Notes: generated by a model from the sequence alone, not told the origin. A stretch of DNA of 64,000 bases from Chitinophaga sedimenti (GCF_023156195.1 NZ_JAKUKA010000001.1:4216001-4280000), one strand, 5' to 3'. Positions 20,301-30,413 are shown, counted from the stretch's first letter. Numbers and translations are program-made.

Positions 20301-20943
20301 TAGAGTGATGTTTGAATTTTTTGAATGTCAGTAATAATTTTATTGATCATTGCTTCACTCGCCACCTGGTAACCCTGCCGGTTTCCAGCGATCTTCCTTT
20401 CGTGTTCCGTCACTTCGGTTTTCAGCTCCGCTGCTTTACTTTGTGCCGCTGTAATCTCCTGCGTCAGCTGTTGAATCAGTGCAGTATTGTCGGCAATCTG
20501 CTTTTCCATGTCGGCCAGTTGTTGCTGGCGTCCCTGTATTTCTTCAGATGCTTTGTCGGCAACAGCTTTGTCGAACTGGTTGCGGTCCTGCTCCACAATT
20601 AACTTGTATTGGGCAGCCGATTCCAGCAACTTGTCTTTCGTTAAACCTTGTACGCTTAGTGTGGCGTAAACGACCGACAGCCGGGCTTTTTCATCGGGCA
20701 GATGGGATTCGAGCGTTTCCATCATTTTCCAGAACTCGAAGTAATCCGGTCCGGGCAGGTTACTTTGCTCGAACAGCTTGGAGAAGTGTTGCCCGAATTT
20801 GTCGAACTCCGCTTCAGACATAGCTGCGGCCGCATCTTTTAACTGCGCGATGTTTTCGGGGGAATATTTTGTAAGGGCGCACTTTCCCCATCGGGCTCGA
20901 ATTCCACGAAGAGCCCTAGCGCCTTTTTGAAAAGGTTTGCCAT
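20300..20943 (-). CDS. Soluble coiled-coil protein, function unknown, frame broken once
   Basis: First gene of the five-gene cluster. It starts MANLFKKALGLFVEFEPDG at 20943. The frame slips near 20870 (one C missing from CCC); repaired it continues PLTKYSPENIAQLKDAAAAM and then SEAEFDKFGQHFSKLFEQ. About 213 residues: a globular N-terminal half with FDKFGQHFSKLFEQSNLPG and a C-terminal coiled coil rich in Q, A, E and K (residues about 125-195). No signal peptide or membrane helix, so cytosolic. Not recognised as any named family. Overlap with the next gene argues that the two products work together. Confidence 0.65.
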
Positions 20944-21440
20944 TGTTGTTGTTATGTAGTGGTGAACAAGAAGCGGGTAAGCATAGCTATCGCACGTGCA
21001 CTTGCGCAAGCCAGCGGCATACCATTGATGATGACATAAGGTCACCTGGAAAGCATGTACAGAATAGCAGTACGCGATGCCGCGCCTTGCATTCGGAGCT
21101 TACCTTTGAGTTGGGTTTCTATATTACCAATCGGGGGAAGGTTGTACAAATATTCTGTAATGCTTTACAGCGTATTCATATCATTTGTGAGAGTGTGTTG
21201 TCTACATGTTCATTTATCATATTGACGACGTAAAATTATAACAAATTTGAGATCTGCAAAATTCCGGAGGAGCGCTGCGGGTGCAGTGTTTTTAAATAAT
21301 TAAAAGATTTTGGGGCTGGATTTTAACATTTCATTAATAGCAAAGCCTGCCGGATTTACAACGTATACCTGCGGGGGCCGTGGATTAAAGGAAAACTATA
21401 TTTTAAAACTTTACTACTTTAGCTATCCAATTAAGCAAGC
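20944..21440. other. 497-nt intergenic region between divergent operons
   Basis: It separates the five-gene cluster (minus) from gldA (plus). I see no gene. There is a TACCTTTG -7-like octamer on plus at 21101-21108 without a matching -33 element, and a weaker TACTTTAG at 21415-21422, 19 nt before the gldA start. The tract is AT-rich after 21120. Confidence 0.5.
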
Positions 21441-22347
21441 ATGTCTATCACGGTAACAAACCTTTATAAAGTTTATGGCGAACAACAAGCCGTAAAAGAT
21501 GTTTCTTTTCAATTAGATAAAGGTGTGAGATCGTGGGTTTCCTCGGCCCGAACGGCGCCGGTAAAAGCACCACGATGAAAATGATTACGGGCTTTTTGCC
21601 GCCTACCTCGGGTAAAGCGGTGGTTTGCGGGTTCGATGTGGCCTTACAGCCAATGGAAGTACGCAAAAGAGTAGGTTACCTGCCGGAAGCCAATCCTTTG
21701 TACCACGATATGTTTGTGCGGGAGTTCACGGAATTTATCGCCGGCGTACACCAGCTGGGCGGCCAAACGAAAGCGCGGATCGACGAAATGATCGAACGCA
21801 CGGGACTTACGCCGGAGCGGAATAAAAAGATCGGGGCACTGTCCAAAGGGTATAAGCAACGTGTGGGACTGGCGCAGGCCCTGCTGCACGACCCTGAAGT
21901 GCTGATCTGGACGAACCCACCTCCGGACTGGACCCGAATCAACTGGCGGAGATCCGGCAATTGATCCGGGAAGTAGGAAAAGATAAGACGGTTATGCTGA
22001 GCACCCATATCATGCAGGAGGTGGAGGCGATGTGCAGCCGGGTAATCATTATAAACAAAGGGAACATCATTGCGGACGATGCCATTGCCAACCTACAGCA
22101 GATGGGACAAGGGTTTGTAGAGGTTAGCTTCGGCGAAACGGCAACGCAGGCGGAACTGGAAAGTATAGTAGGGGTAAACCGCGCTACAGCACGGGATAAC
22201 AACACCTGGCAGTTATATTCGGACGACCCGGAGACGGTACGTAAAAACCTCTTACAATTCGCTTTGATAAGTAACCGAAACATCCTTTCTTTGCGAAGCA
22301 ATTCGCAGTCACTGGAGGATATTTTCCGGGAAAAGACCCAAAAGTGA
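21441..22347 (+). CDS. gldA: ABC transporter ATP-binding protein, GldA-like, frame broken twice
   Basis: The ATPase of the GldA type, associated in Flavobacteria with gliding (GldAFG). It starts MSITVTNLYKVYGEQQAVKD at 21441. Walker A is GFLGPNGAGKST, the signature LSKGYKQRVGLAQAL, Walker B LILDEPTSGLDPNQ after repair, the H-loop MLSTHIMQEVE, and the C-terminal tail SLEDIFREKTQK typical of GldA. Slips occur near 21525 and near 21907 (ATCTGG for ATCCTGG). About 302 residues. gldF and gldG are not adjacent, so GldA itself is probable, not certain; other ABC-2 exporters share these motifs. Confidence 0.75.
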
Positions 22348-22404
22348 TAGACATTGTCTAATAAAATGAGAAAAAACAGAAAAACCTTTCAATAATTTAT
22401 CATT

Positions 22405-23694
22405 ATGAGCATAATTTCAGAAATCCACGCCAGGCAGATACTTGACAGCCGCGGCAACCCTACTGTAGAAGTAGACGTAACTACCGAAGACGGTCATTTT
22501 GGACGTGCAGCTGTGCCATCCGGCGCATCTACCGGTAAACACGAAGCAGTAGAACTGCGCGACAACGATAAATCCGTTTACGTTGGTAAAGGCGTTTTAC
22601 AGGCTGTTAAGAATGTGAACGAGATTATTGCGCCTGAGCTGGAAGGCTGGGACGTAACTGACCAGGCCGGTATTGATAAATTGCTGATCGAGCTGGATGG
22701 TACCGATAACAAAGCCAAACTGGGCGCTAACGCTACCCTGGCGGTAAGCATGGCGGTGGCTAAAGCTGCTGCTGATGTATCCGGCCTGCCCCTGTACCGT
22801 TACCTCGGTGGTGTGAATGGTTGTGTACTGCCTATGCCGCTGATGAACATCATCAACGGTGGTGCGCACGCCGATAACAAAATCGACTTCCAGGAGTTCA
22901 TGATCGTGCCGGTAGGCGCAGAAACTTTCTCTGAAGGTCTCCGTTGGGGCGTGGAAATCTTCCATACCCTGAAATCTGTACTGAAAAAGAAAGGCTACAG
23001 CACAAACGTAGGTGATGAAGGTGGTTTTGCACCGGATATCCAGAGCAACGAAGAAGCGATCGAAACGGTGATCCAGGCGATCGAAGCAGCTGGCTATAAA
23101 CCAGGTACACAGGTGGGTATTGCCCTGGACGCTGCGAGCAGCGAAATGTACAACGAGGCAGACAACACCTACAAATTCTACAAAAGCACCGGCAAAGTAA
23201 TCTCCAGCGACGAAATGGTTGCTTACTGGGCGGAATGGTGCAAAAAATACCCTATCGTTTCTATCGAAGATGGCATGGCCGAAGACGACTGGAACGGTTG
23301 GAAAAAACTGACAGATGCCGTTGGCGGCGACGTACAGCTGGTAGGCGACGATCTGTTCGTAACCAACGTTAAACGTTTGAAAAAAGGTATCGACGAGCGC
23401 ATTGCAAACTCTATCCTGATTAAAGTAAACCAGATCGGTACCGTTACCGAAACGATCAACGCTGTTAACATGGCGCACAAAGCTGGTTTTACTTCTATCA
23501 TGAGCCACCGTTCCGGCGAAACTGAATATACGATTGCTGACCTGGCGGTAGCCCTGAACTGCGGTCAGATCAAGACCGGTTCTGCTTCCCGTACAGACAG
23601 GATGGCGAAATACAACCAGCTGCTCCGCATCGAGGAGGAACTGGGCAGCACCGCCATTTATCCGAAAAATTCCGTTACATTTGGTAAGAAATAA
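22405..23694 (+). CDS. eno: Enolase
   Basis: Interconverts 2-phosphoglycerate and phosphoenolpyruvate in glycolysis; cytosolic, Mg-dependent dimer. It has the N-terminal block ARQILDSRGNPTVEVDV, the SGASTGKHEAVELRD loop, the metal ligands in ALDAASSEMY and SIEDGMAEDD, LVGDDLFVTN, the catalytic lysine in LIKVNQIGT, and SHRSGETEYTIADLAV. At 429 residues it is full length and intact. Its own terminator follows. Confidence 0.98.
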   Translation: MSIISEIHARQILDSRGNPTVEVDVTTEDGHFGRAAVPSGASTGKHEAVELRDNDKSVYVGKGVLQAVKNVNEIIAPELEGWDVTDQAGIDKLLIELDGTDNKAKLGANATLAVSMAVAKAAADVSGLPLYRYLGGVNGCVLPMPLMNIINGGAHADNKIDFQEFMIVPVGAETFSEGLRWGVEIFHTLKSVLKKKGYSTNVGDEGGFAPDIQSNEEAIETVIQAIEAAGYKPGTQVGIALDAASSEMYNEADNTYKFYKSTGKVISSDEMVAYWAEWCKKYPIVSIEDGMAEDDWNGWKKLTDAVGGDVQLVGDDLFVTNVKRLKKGIDERIANSILIKVNQIGTVTETINAVNMAHKAGFTSIMSHRSGETEYTIADLAVALNCGQIKTGSASRTDRMAKYNQLLRIEEELGSTAIYPKNSVTFGKK

Positions 23695-23735
23695 CCAATC
23701 ATAACGTTATTTAGTGGTCAACTCAATCAGACATT

Positions 23736-23768
23736 AACCGGGGGCCCACAAGGCTCCCGGTTTTTTAA
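23736..23768 (+). terminator. Terminator after eno
   Basis: AACCGGG-G-GCC, loop CACAA, GGC-T-CCCGGTT followed by TTTTTAA. It starts 41 nt after the eno stop. Confidence 0.88.
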
Positions 23769-23780
23769 AATCCATCACCC

Positions 23781-24095
23781 ATGCTGAAAACGCCATTTAA
23801 AGTACCTGCGCTGATCCGGAATAAATATTTCGTGACGACCGCCGCCTTTATAATATGGCTGGCTTTCCTGGACCGCAACAATATGCTTTCCCAGTACGAG
23901 CTTACGGCAGAGGTGAATAAAATGGAGGACCAAAAGAACTTTTATATCGAAAACAACGAATCTACGCGCAAAGAGAGCCAGGAACTGCTGTCCAGCATGG
24001 AAAAACTGGAGAAATTCGCCCGCGAGAAGTATAAAATGAAGAAGGACAACGAAGACGTATTCCTGATCATCCCCCAAAAAGGAAAAGAAGAGTAG
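23781..24095 (+). CDS. Septum formation initiator family protein (DivIC/FtsB-like)
   Basis: A small bitopic division protein, 104 residues: a short cytosolic N-terminus, one membrane helix (YFVTTAAFIIWLAFLD, about residues 15-31), then a periplasmic coiled coil starting RNNMLSQYELTAEVNKMEDQ and a C-terminal FAREKYKMKKDNEDVFLI block. The last block is the DivIC/FtsB signature. It bridges FtsL and FtsQ/DivIB at the septum. The link to eno (87 nt) matches the eno-divIC order found in many bacteria. Frame intact. Confidence 0.88.
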   Translation: MLKTPFKVPALIRNKYFVTTAAFIIWLAFLDRNNMLSQYELTAEVNKMEDQKNFYIENNESTRKESQELLSSMEKLEKFAREKYKMKKDNEDVFLIIPQKGKEE

Positions 24096-24293
24096 GCTTA
24101 GACGCTGCAAATCAATTAGTTCCGTTCATCATCAGAAATGGCCATCCGCCCGCCCCATCCATCCTTTTATCTTGCAAAAGCGAATTTTTTGGGTTAAATT
24201 GACAATACGTTAGTATCGATCCGCGTTATGTACGTGTTAACTTAAATTATCAACACGCATCAAAACACCATTTAACCAAAAACTGTATTTCGC

Positions 24294-24494
24294 ATGAGTA
24301 ATTCTACACTACCACTATTTATTACTTCACACGCTACCACCGAAAAAAAGAACAGGCATATGAATGAAATGAAAAAGATGCAACGTGAAGAAAAGGCACT
24401 TATCGCCATTACTGCAGACGCGCTGAAAACCATCCAGTATACTCCGCGCACCAGCACATTAGACGCCATCTTTGAATACGCAAAGAAAAAATAG
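24294..24494 (+). CDS. Small hypothetical protein
   Basis: 66 residues starting MSNSTLPLFITSHATTEKK, polar, with a Met/Lys-rich helix (HMNEMKKMQREEKALIAI) and a short tail. No membrane segment, signal peptide or recognised family. It is preceded by a 198-nt AT-rich gap. The frame is intact and the codon use looks coding, but nothing gives a function. Confidence 0.5.
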   Translation: MSNSTLPLFITSHATTEKKNRHMNEMKKMQREEKALIAITADALKTIQYTPRTSTLDAIFEYAKKK

Positions 24495-24592
24495 GCGTTC
24501 CCGTTAATTCACTACGGTAACTATTTCACAACGCTTATACGCCTTTCTTGCGCCCTGCCCGCAGTGTGCGGTTTTCGCACTATATTTACGGC

Positions 24593-25260
24593 ATGACCAA
24601 AAAAGAGCGATTCGCGTATGTAATCAGCTATTTCGAGCAACATGCTCCCAATGCTGAAACAGAGTTGATATACGACAATCCGTATCAATTACTGGTAGCC
24701 GTCATTCTCTCGGCCCAATGCACCGATAAGCGGGTGAACCTCACGACGCCCGCCATTTTTGACGCGTACCCCGATGTGTATGCGCTCAGCAAAGCTACGT
24801 TCGACGACCTGTTCCCATTGATCAGAAGCATTTCTTATCCGAATAATAAAACCAAACACCTCATCGGCATGGCCAATATGGTCGTGGACGATTTCAGGGT
24901 AATATTCCAGAAACCGTACCCGAGCTGGTGAAACTGCCTGGTGTGGGACGTAAAACCGCGAACGTTATCACTTCCGTGGTACACCATCAACCTAATATGG
25001 CGGTAGATACGCACGTGTTTCGTGTATCCGCGAGGTTAGGACTCACCACGAACGCCACCACGCCACTGCAAACGGAGATGCAGCTCCTGAAATACATCCC
25101 GAAGGAAAAGGTGCACGTAGCTCACCACTGGCTGATTTTGCATGGCCGCTACATTTGCCTGGCGCGCAGTCCGAAATGCGGAGAATGCGGGTTGCGGCCG
25201 GTCTGTAAATATTACCAGTCGGTCATCCGCGGAAACCAGCTGGGTTTACCGAAGTACTAG
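24593..25260 (+). CDS. nth: Endonuclease III, frame broken once
   Basis: A base-excision-repair glycosylase/AP lyase for oxidised pyrimidines. It starts MTKKERFAYVISYFEQHAP at 24593; upstream in-frame codons lack family similarity. The helix-hairpin-helix LPGVGRKTANVI carries the catalytic Lys, and VDTHVFR the catalytic Asp. The [4Fe-4S] motif C-X6-C-X2-C-X5-C is complete at the end (CLARSPKCGECGLRPVC). The frame slips near 24897 where one G is missing from GGG; repaired it reads DFRGNIPETVPELVKLPG. About 222 residues, the usual size. Confidence 0.95.
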
Positions 25261-25354
25261 TATTAAAAATTGCAACCGTCCTTCCTGTTATTGGGAATTT
25301 CGGATATATTTTACTTATCTTTTCCGGCTAAAAGCATAAAGTTTAGATTTCGTT

Positions 25355-26569
25355 ATGAAAACAATTACGAAAGTACAGTTGTCGTTTATGATGTTCCCGG
25401 AGTTCTTTATCTGGGGATCGTGGTTCGTTACTTTAGGTACATTCTTAGGCAAAAACCTGTCGGCCAACGGTTTGGAGTCGGCCAGCGTATTTTCCACCCA
25501 ATCCTATGGGGCCATCATTGCACCGTTTATTATTGGTTTGATCGCAGATAAGTACTTCAACGCCGAGAGAATCCTCGGTATCCTGCACCTGATTGGCGCG
25601 GGGCTCATGTTCATGATGTTTAAAGCGGAAAGCGTCAGCACGTTTTATCCTTATGTATTTGGCTACATGGTAGGCTATATGCCCACACTGGCGCTGGTAA
25701 ACTCCGTTTCGTTCCGCCAGATGAAAGATCCCGAAAAAGAATTTTCCACGATCCGCGTATGGGGTACCGTGGGTTGGATTCTTGCCGGCCTTTCCATCAG
25801 CTATTTATTTCATTGGGATTCCGAAGAGGCGATTGCCGGCGGTGCGTTGAAAAACACCTTCGCCATGGGCGGTATTGCTTCACTGATCCTGGGTTTGTAC
25901 AGCTTTACCCTGCCTAAAACACCCCGGTTAAAACCGGTCAAAGCAGCAGCATCAGCTCCCTCCTGGGTCTGGATGCCATTAAGCTGCTGGCTAACAAAAA
26001 CTTCCTCATTTTCTTCGTATCCGCCATCCTGATCTGTATTCCGCTGGCGTTCTACTATCAGAATGCGCATCCGTTCCGGAGTCTACAGGTTTGCCTAACG
26101 TAACCGGTAAAATGGCTATCGGCCAGATTTCCGAGGCCCTGTTCATCCCGGCGCTGCCGGTGTTCTTCAAACGTTTTGGCTTTAAAAAGACCATCCTGGT
26201 AGGTATGCTGGCCTGGGCGGTGCGTTATACCCTGTTTGCTTACGGCAACGCGGGTGAACTTACCTTCATGCTGATTACAGGTATTGCCTTACACGGTATC
26301 TGCTATGACTTCTTCTTCGTATCCGGACAGATTTATACCGATCAACAGGCGGGCGAACAATATAAAAGTGCTGCGCAGGGCCTGGTAACACTGGCTACTT
26401 ATGGCGTGGGCATGCTCATCGGCTTCTGGATCGCCGGTTTGATTACCGATGCTTACCAGGACGCGGCCAACAAATGGCAGATGATCTGGATGATCCCTGC
26501 CGGCATTGCGCTGGTAGTAGCTATCCTGTTCACGCTGCTGTTCCGCGATACTAAAAACAGGTGGCTTAA
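25355..26569 (+). CDS. MFS transporter, nucleoside:H+ symporter (NupG-like), frame broken
   Basis: An inner-membrane transporter of about 12 helices. It begins with MMFPEFFIWGSWFVTLGTFL, typical of the NupG/XapB family, and has the ANPF-type segment QNAHPF before GLPNVTGKMAIGQISEALFI and YAYG-type FAYGNAGEL. Slips are near 25940, 26074 and 26561. The last (one G missing) hides the true end RDTKNRVA-stop at 26567-26569 and makes an artificial read-through into the next gene. A hairpin terminator follows. It may supply nucleosides or a related substrate; that is inference. Confidence 0.85.
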
Positions 26570-26588
26570 GATTTTACGCTTTCTATAC

Positions 26589-26640
26589 AACTCCGCAGTG
26601 ATAGCCTTATACCAACCGGCCTTTTGCTGCGGAGTTTTCA
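26589..26640 (+). terminator. Hairpin terminator between transporter and dehydrogenase
   Basis: AACTCCGCAG and CTGCGGAGTT form a 10-bp stem with a 28-nt loop, followed by TTCATTTT. It supports separate transcription of the two flanking genes. Confidence 0.65.
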
Positions 26641-26678
26641 TTTTATATCGATTTCACCACGTCAAAAAAGTACCCTTT

Positions 26679-27869
26679 ATGCAACGTATTGCCATGTTAG
26701 GCTCCGGCTTCATCGGCCGTTTTTATGCCGATTCGCTGCTCGGACAACGTAGCCGCGATAGTATCGTGAGCATCTATTCAAGAAGAGAAGAAAGCGCAAA
26801 GAAGTTTGCCGACGATTACAAAGTTCCGCACTGGACTACCGACATGGAAACCGCCATCGCGCACCCGGACGTTACCGTGGTATGTGTTTCGTTGCCCAAC
26901 AACCTGCACGAAACCGCGGTAAACCTTTGCTGCAAACACAAAAAAGCAGTGATCTGCACCAAACCCCTGGGTCGTAATGCAGAAGAAGCCAAACGCATGC
27001 TGGAGGCTGTAGAAAAGGCCGGTATCTTCCACGGCTACCTCGAAGACCTTGTGTACACCCCCAAGTTCCTGAAGGCGCTGCAAAGCGTGAAAAGCGGCGC
27101 TTTAGGCCGCATTCTCTGGGCCAAAAGCCGCGAAACACATCCTGGCCCCCACAGCGAGTGGTTCTGGGATAAAGAACAAGCAGGCGGCGGTTGTATCCTC
27201 GACTTAGGTTGCCATTGCGTGGAGATCGCACGCAGCTTTATTGGCAAAGACATCAAACCGGTAGAAGTAATGTGCTGGGCCGATACACAGGTAAAGCCTA
27301 TTGATGCAGAAGATCATGCTATCGGCCTCGTGAAATATGAGAACGGCGCCATCGGCCAGTTTGAAGTAAGCTGGACCTTCCGCGGCGGCCTCGATCTGCG
27401 CGATGAGATCATGGGTTCTGAAGGTACCATCTGGCTGAACAGCTTCCTGCGTACCGGCTTCGACATGTTCACCACCGGCAAGGGCGCCGAATACGTAGCT
27501 GAAAAAGCAGAAAGCAATACCGGCTGGCTGTTCCCCGTAGGCGACGAACTGAACGAACTGGGTTACAATCATATGTTCGCCGATATGTTCCGCGCGATGG
27601 AAGAAGGCCGCGAACCAGCCGAGTCGTTCTATGATGGATATGTAGTGAACGCTGTACTGGATGCCGCCTACCGCTCTGCCACCAGCAAGCAGTGGGAGCC
27701 GGTAAAACTGGATATCTGGCGTGGACAGGAAGGCGTGGAAAAGATGCGTCCGCAAACGGATTACAATGAGCAGTACTACCTGATCAAAGAAGAAACCACG
27801 CACTACGGCGCCAAGAAACTCATCTTAAAAGATAAAAAAACGGGACAGATCGTGGAGCAAACGGTTTAA
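26679..27869 (+). CDS. Gfo/Idh/MocA family oxidoreductase
   Basis: A cytosolic NAD(P)-dependent dehydrogenase acting on a sugar or inositol-like substrate. It starts MQRIAMLGSGFIGRFYADSL with the Rossmann loop GSGFIG. The family lysine motif is CTKPLG (usual EKP), and GGGCILDLGCHCVE carries the active-site His/Cys region. At 396 residues it is full length and intact. The ATG at 26679 is placed after the terminator. The last base of its stop overlaps the convergent next gene. The substrate is not deducible. Confidence 0.88.
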   Translation: MQRIAMLGSGFIGRFYADSLLGQRSRDSIVSIYSRREESAKKFADDYKVPHWTTDMETAIAHPDVTVVCVSLPNNLHETAVNLCCKHKKAVICTKPLGRNAEEAKRMLEAVEKAGIFHGYLEDLVYTPKFLKALQSVKSGALGRILWAKSRETHPGPHSEWFWDKEQAGGGCILDLGCHCVEIARSFIGKDIKPVEVMCWADTQVKPIDAEDHAIGLVKYENGAIGQFEVSWTFRGGLDLRDEIMGSEGTIWLNSFLRTGFDMFTTGKGAEYVAEKAESNTGWLFPVGDELNELGYNHMFADMFRAMEEGREPAESFYDGYVVNAVLDAAYRSATSKQWEPVKLDIWRGQEGVEKMRPQTDYNEQYYLIKEETTHYGAKKLILKDKKTGQIVEQTV

Positions 27870-28447
27870 CCCTCTACCCTGCGGAAGATGGCCTTGCCGA
27901 TAACGTGGTTTACCTCAGCTTCGGCAAGCTTTCCTCCCGCATAGCGGTAGATATTCTTTTTCCCGTCGGGCATGGTGATCTCGTATTTCTGTTGGCCCAT
28001 ATCCCGCACCGGCAGCAGCCACCCCAGCGTTTCGGAATACACGTACTTCACCTGTTTGGGTTCTGTGATGTATAAGTCGGTTACACAAAAATGGATCTTA
28101 TCTTCCGCCAGCACAGCCGCCTTTCCCTGCCGTACTACTTTATAATCTTTATCCTGTTTTTGAGTAGACGTTTCTTTTGTATCATTACCTAACCGCACCG
28201 CTTTCGCTTTTACCAGCACATTACTTTCGTACTCGTTGCTGATGTCTGTATCCACACTGATGCTTGCTATCATTTTTATCTTGACGCGACTTGCCAGCGT
28301 TACAAAACGGTTGGCGCCGCTGTTACGCTGATTCACTTTAATATCCCCCACCACTTTATTATTGAAGATCACCTCGTACCTGAAAGACTGGGCCTGTACC
28401 GAAAACAGGACACATAACAAGGCGTTAAGAAGGAATAGTCGTTTCAT
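27866..28447 (-). CDS. Secreted protein, DUF6134-like
   Basis: 193 residues with signal peptide MKRLFLLNALLCVLFSVQAQ. The mature part is predicted all-beta: YEVIFNNKVVGDIKV, then VTLASRVKIKMIASISVDTD and YVYSETLGWLLPVRD. This resembles Bacteroidota DUF6134 proteins (family recall, moderate certainty). No catalytic residues stand out. It is convergent with the dehydrogenase, and both stop codons share TTAA. Confidence 0.6.
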   Translation of the reverse strand: MKRLFLLNALLCVLFSVQAQSFRYEVIFNNKVVGDIKVNQRNSGANRFVTLASRVKIKMIASISVDTDISNEYESNVLVKAKAVRLGNDTKETSTQKQDKDYKVVRQGKAAVLAEDKIHFCVTDLYITEPKQVKYVYSETLGWLLPVRDMGQQKYEITMPDGKKNIYRYAGGKLAEAEVNHVIGKAIFRRVEG

Positions 28448-28499
28448 ACTTTCAAATAGGTTGCAGGTTTAAAATGCACGGTACCCAAATCAATGTACG

Positions 28500-28530
28500 A
28501 AAAAAATCCTGCCCAACGCCGGACAGGATC
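28500..28530 (-). terminator. Terminator after korA
   Basis: On the minus strand ATCCTGTCC, loop GGCGTT-like, GGGCAGGAT, then TTTTTTT. It is 35 nt past the korA stop, before the DUF6134-like gene. Confidence 0.82.
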
Positions 28531-28565
28531 TTTTCATTTATTGTTGATGCGTTTACTTTTTTTTT

Positions 28566-30413
28566 TTAGGCGAGCATTTCTTTAATGCGCACCACCAGTT
28601 CACTTTTCGTGATAGGAACGCCCATGATCTTATTATACCCCTGCGCAGGAATCAGGAACTCATCGCGGATAATGCGGATAAGCTGACCGTTGTTGATCTC
28701 CGGGATCAGTACATGATCGTAGCTGTGCAGTATTTCCGCGAGATTTTTCGGGAAAGGACGCAGGTGGCGCAGGTGTGCATGCGCTACTTCGTGGCCTTCG
28801 GCGAGCAGGTCCAGCACCGCACTTTTAATCGCGCCGTAAGTAGAACCCCATCCTAGCACCAATACTTTACCTTTTTCAGGCCCTAACTCCACCTTTTGCA
28901 AAGGAATATGATCGGCAATGCGATCTACTTTCTCTGGCGAATCTTCACCATTTGCTGGTGGTTTTCCGGATCGTAGCTTACATTACCAGTAATATTCTGT
29001 TTTTCCAGGCCACCAATGCGGTCTCCAGTCCGGGCGTACCCGGTACAGCCCACGGCCGTACCAGTTTCTCATCACGCTCGTATGGATAAAAATGTTCTTC
29101 GCCCTCTTCCAATCCTCTTTTGAAGGTCACCGGAATTTCAGGCAGATCTGCACTTTTCGGGAAGCGCCAGGGTTCTGCACCATTGGCAATATAACCGTCG
29201 CTCAGTAAAATTACCGGCGTCATATGTTGCAGGGAAATGCGGGTAGCTTCAAACGCAGCCTCAAAACAATCAGAGGGCGTGGAGGCAGATACAATAGGCA
29301 TCGGACATTCGCCATTACGGCCGTAATAGGCCTGCAGCAGGTCGGATTGCTCTGTTTTCGTAGGCAGACCGGTAGATGGGCCGCCACGTTGGATATCTAC
29401 TATTACCAGCGGAATTTCCAGCATTACTGCCAGGCCCATGGCCTCACCTTTCAGTGCCATACCGGGGCCGGAAGTAGTCGTAATAGCAAGGTGACCACCA
29501 TAGGAAGCACCAATTGCGGAACTGATGCCTGCAATTTCATCTTCTGCCTGGAAGGTGCGTACGCCAAAGTTTTTAAAGCGGCTCAGCTCGTGCAGGATAT
29601 CGGATGCCGGCGTAATCGGGTAAGTACCCAGGAACAGCGGCAGTTTCGATTTTTGTCCGGCCGCGATGAGACCATAAGCAAGCGCGGTGTTACCGGTAAT
29701 ACTGCGGTAGGTACCGGCCTCCATGCGGGCCTTTTCTACCTTATAACGGGTGGTGAAGGCTTCCACGGTATCACCGAAGTTGTAACCCGCATGCAGCACT
29801 TTCAGGTTACTTTCCAGGATCTCCGGCTTCTTGCCGAACTTATCGCGAAGGAAGTTTTCGGTGCTTTCCATGTCGCGGTTGTAGAGCCAATAGATAAAGC
29901 CCAGTACGAACATATTCTTCGCACGGTCTTTCTCCTTCATGCCCAAGGTAGTTTCTTTCAGCGCCTCGCGGGTGAGTTTTGTCACATCGATCGTGTGCAG
30001 CTCATATGCTTTAAGCGAGTCATCTTCGAGCGGATTAACGCCATCGGGATAGTTAGCCAGGCGCAAGTTTTTAGCGTCGAAGCCATCTGAGTTGGCGATG
30101 ATGATACCACCTTTTTCAGCCCTTTCAGGTTGGCTTTAAGCGCAGCCGCGTTCATTGCAACCAGTACGTCGCAGGCATCGCCTGGCGTAAAAATGCGGTT
30201 AGAAGAAAAGTGCAGCTGGAAGCCGCTCACACCCGCGAGTGTACCCTGCGGGGCGCGGATTTCCGCCGGGAAGTCGGGAAAAGTACTCAGGTCGTTACCT
30301 ACAAGCGCCGTGTTGTTCGAAAACTGGCTACCTGTTAGCTGCATACCATCACCACTATCGCCGGCAAATTTGATCACGACGTCTTCTATCTGTTGTATGG
30401 ATGTATTTGACAT
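28566..30413 (-). CDS. korA: 2-oxoacid:ferredoxin oxidoreductase, alpha subunit (gamma-alpha fusion), frame broken
   Basis: Oxidises 2-oxoglutarate (or a related 2-oxoacid) with CoA to the acyl-CoA, reducing ferredoxin. The start at 30413 gives MSNTSIQQIEDVVIKFAGDS with the gamma-domain GDSGDGMQLTGSQFS. A linker with NYPDGVNPLEDDSLK follows, then the alpha domain GLIAAGQKSKLPLFLGTYPITPASDIL, TTTSGPGMALKGEAMGLA and DIQRGGPSTGLPTKTEQSDLLQA, typical of KorA. Slips occur near 30110, 29020 and 28945. Repaired length is about 615 residues. The beta subunit usually follows at once, but here it does not. Confidence 0.88.

Noticed and set aside
22597..23508. A 303-residue minus-strand frame opposite eno
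   Set aside because: Enolase is intact and highly conserved; the opposite frame is a codon-bias shadow.
26091..27869. A 592-residue open frame joining a transporter end to the Gfo/Idh/MocA dehydrogenase
   Set aside because: The two parts are unrelated. One missing G near 26561 removes the transporter stop, and a hairpin terminator lies between them. It is an artefact, not a fusion protein.
28555..28567. A 12-nt T run as an intrinsic terminator
   Set aside because: No stem precedes it in either direction; the stem-loop at 28500-28530 is the better terminator for korA.
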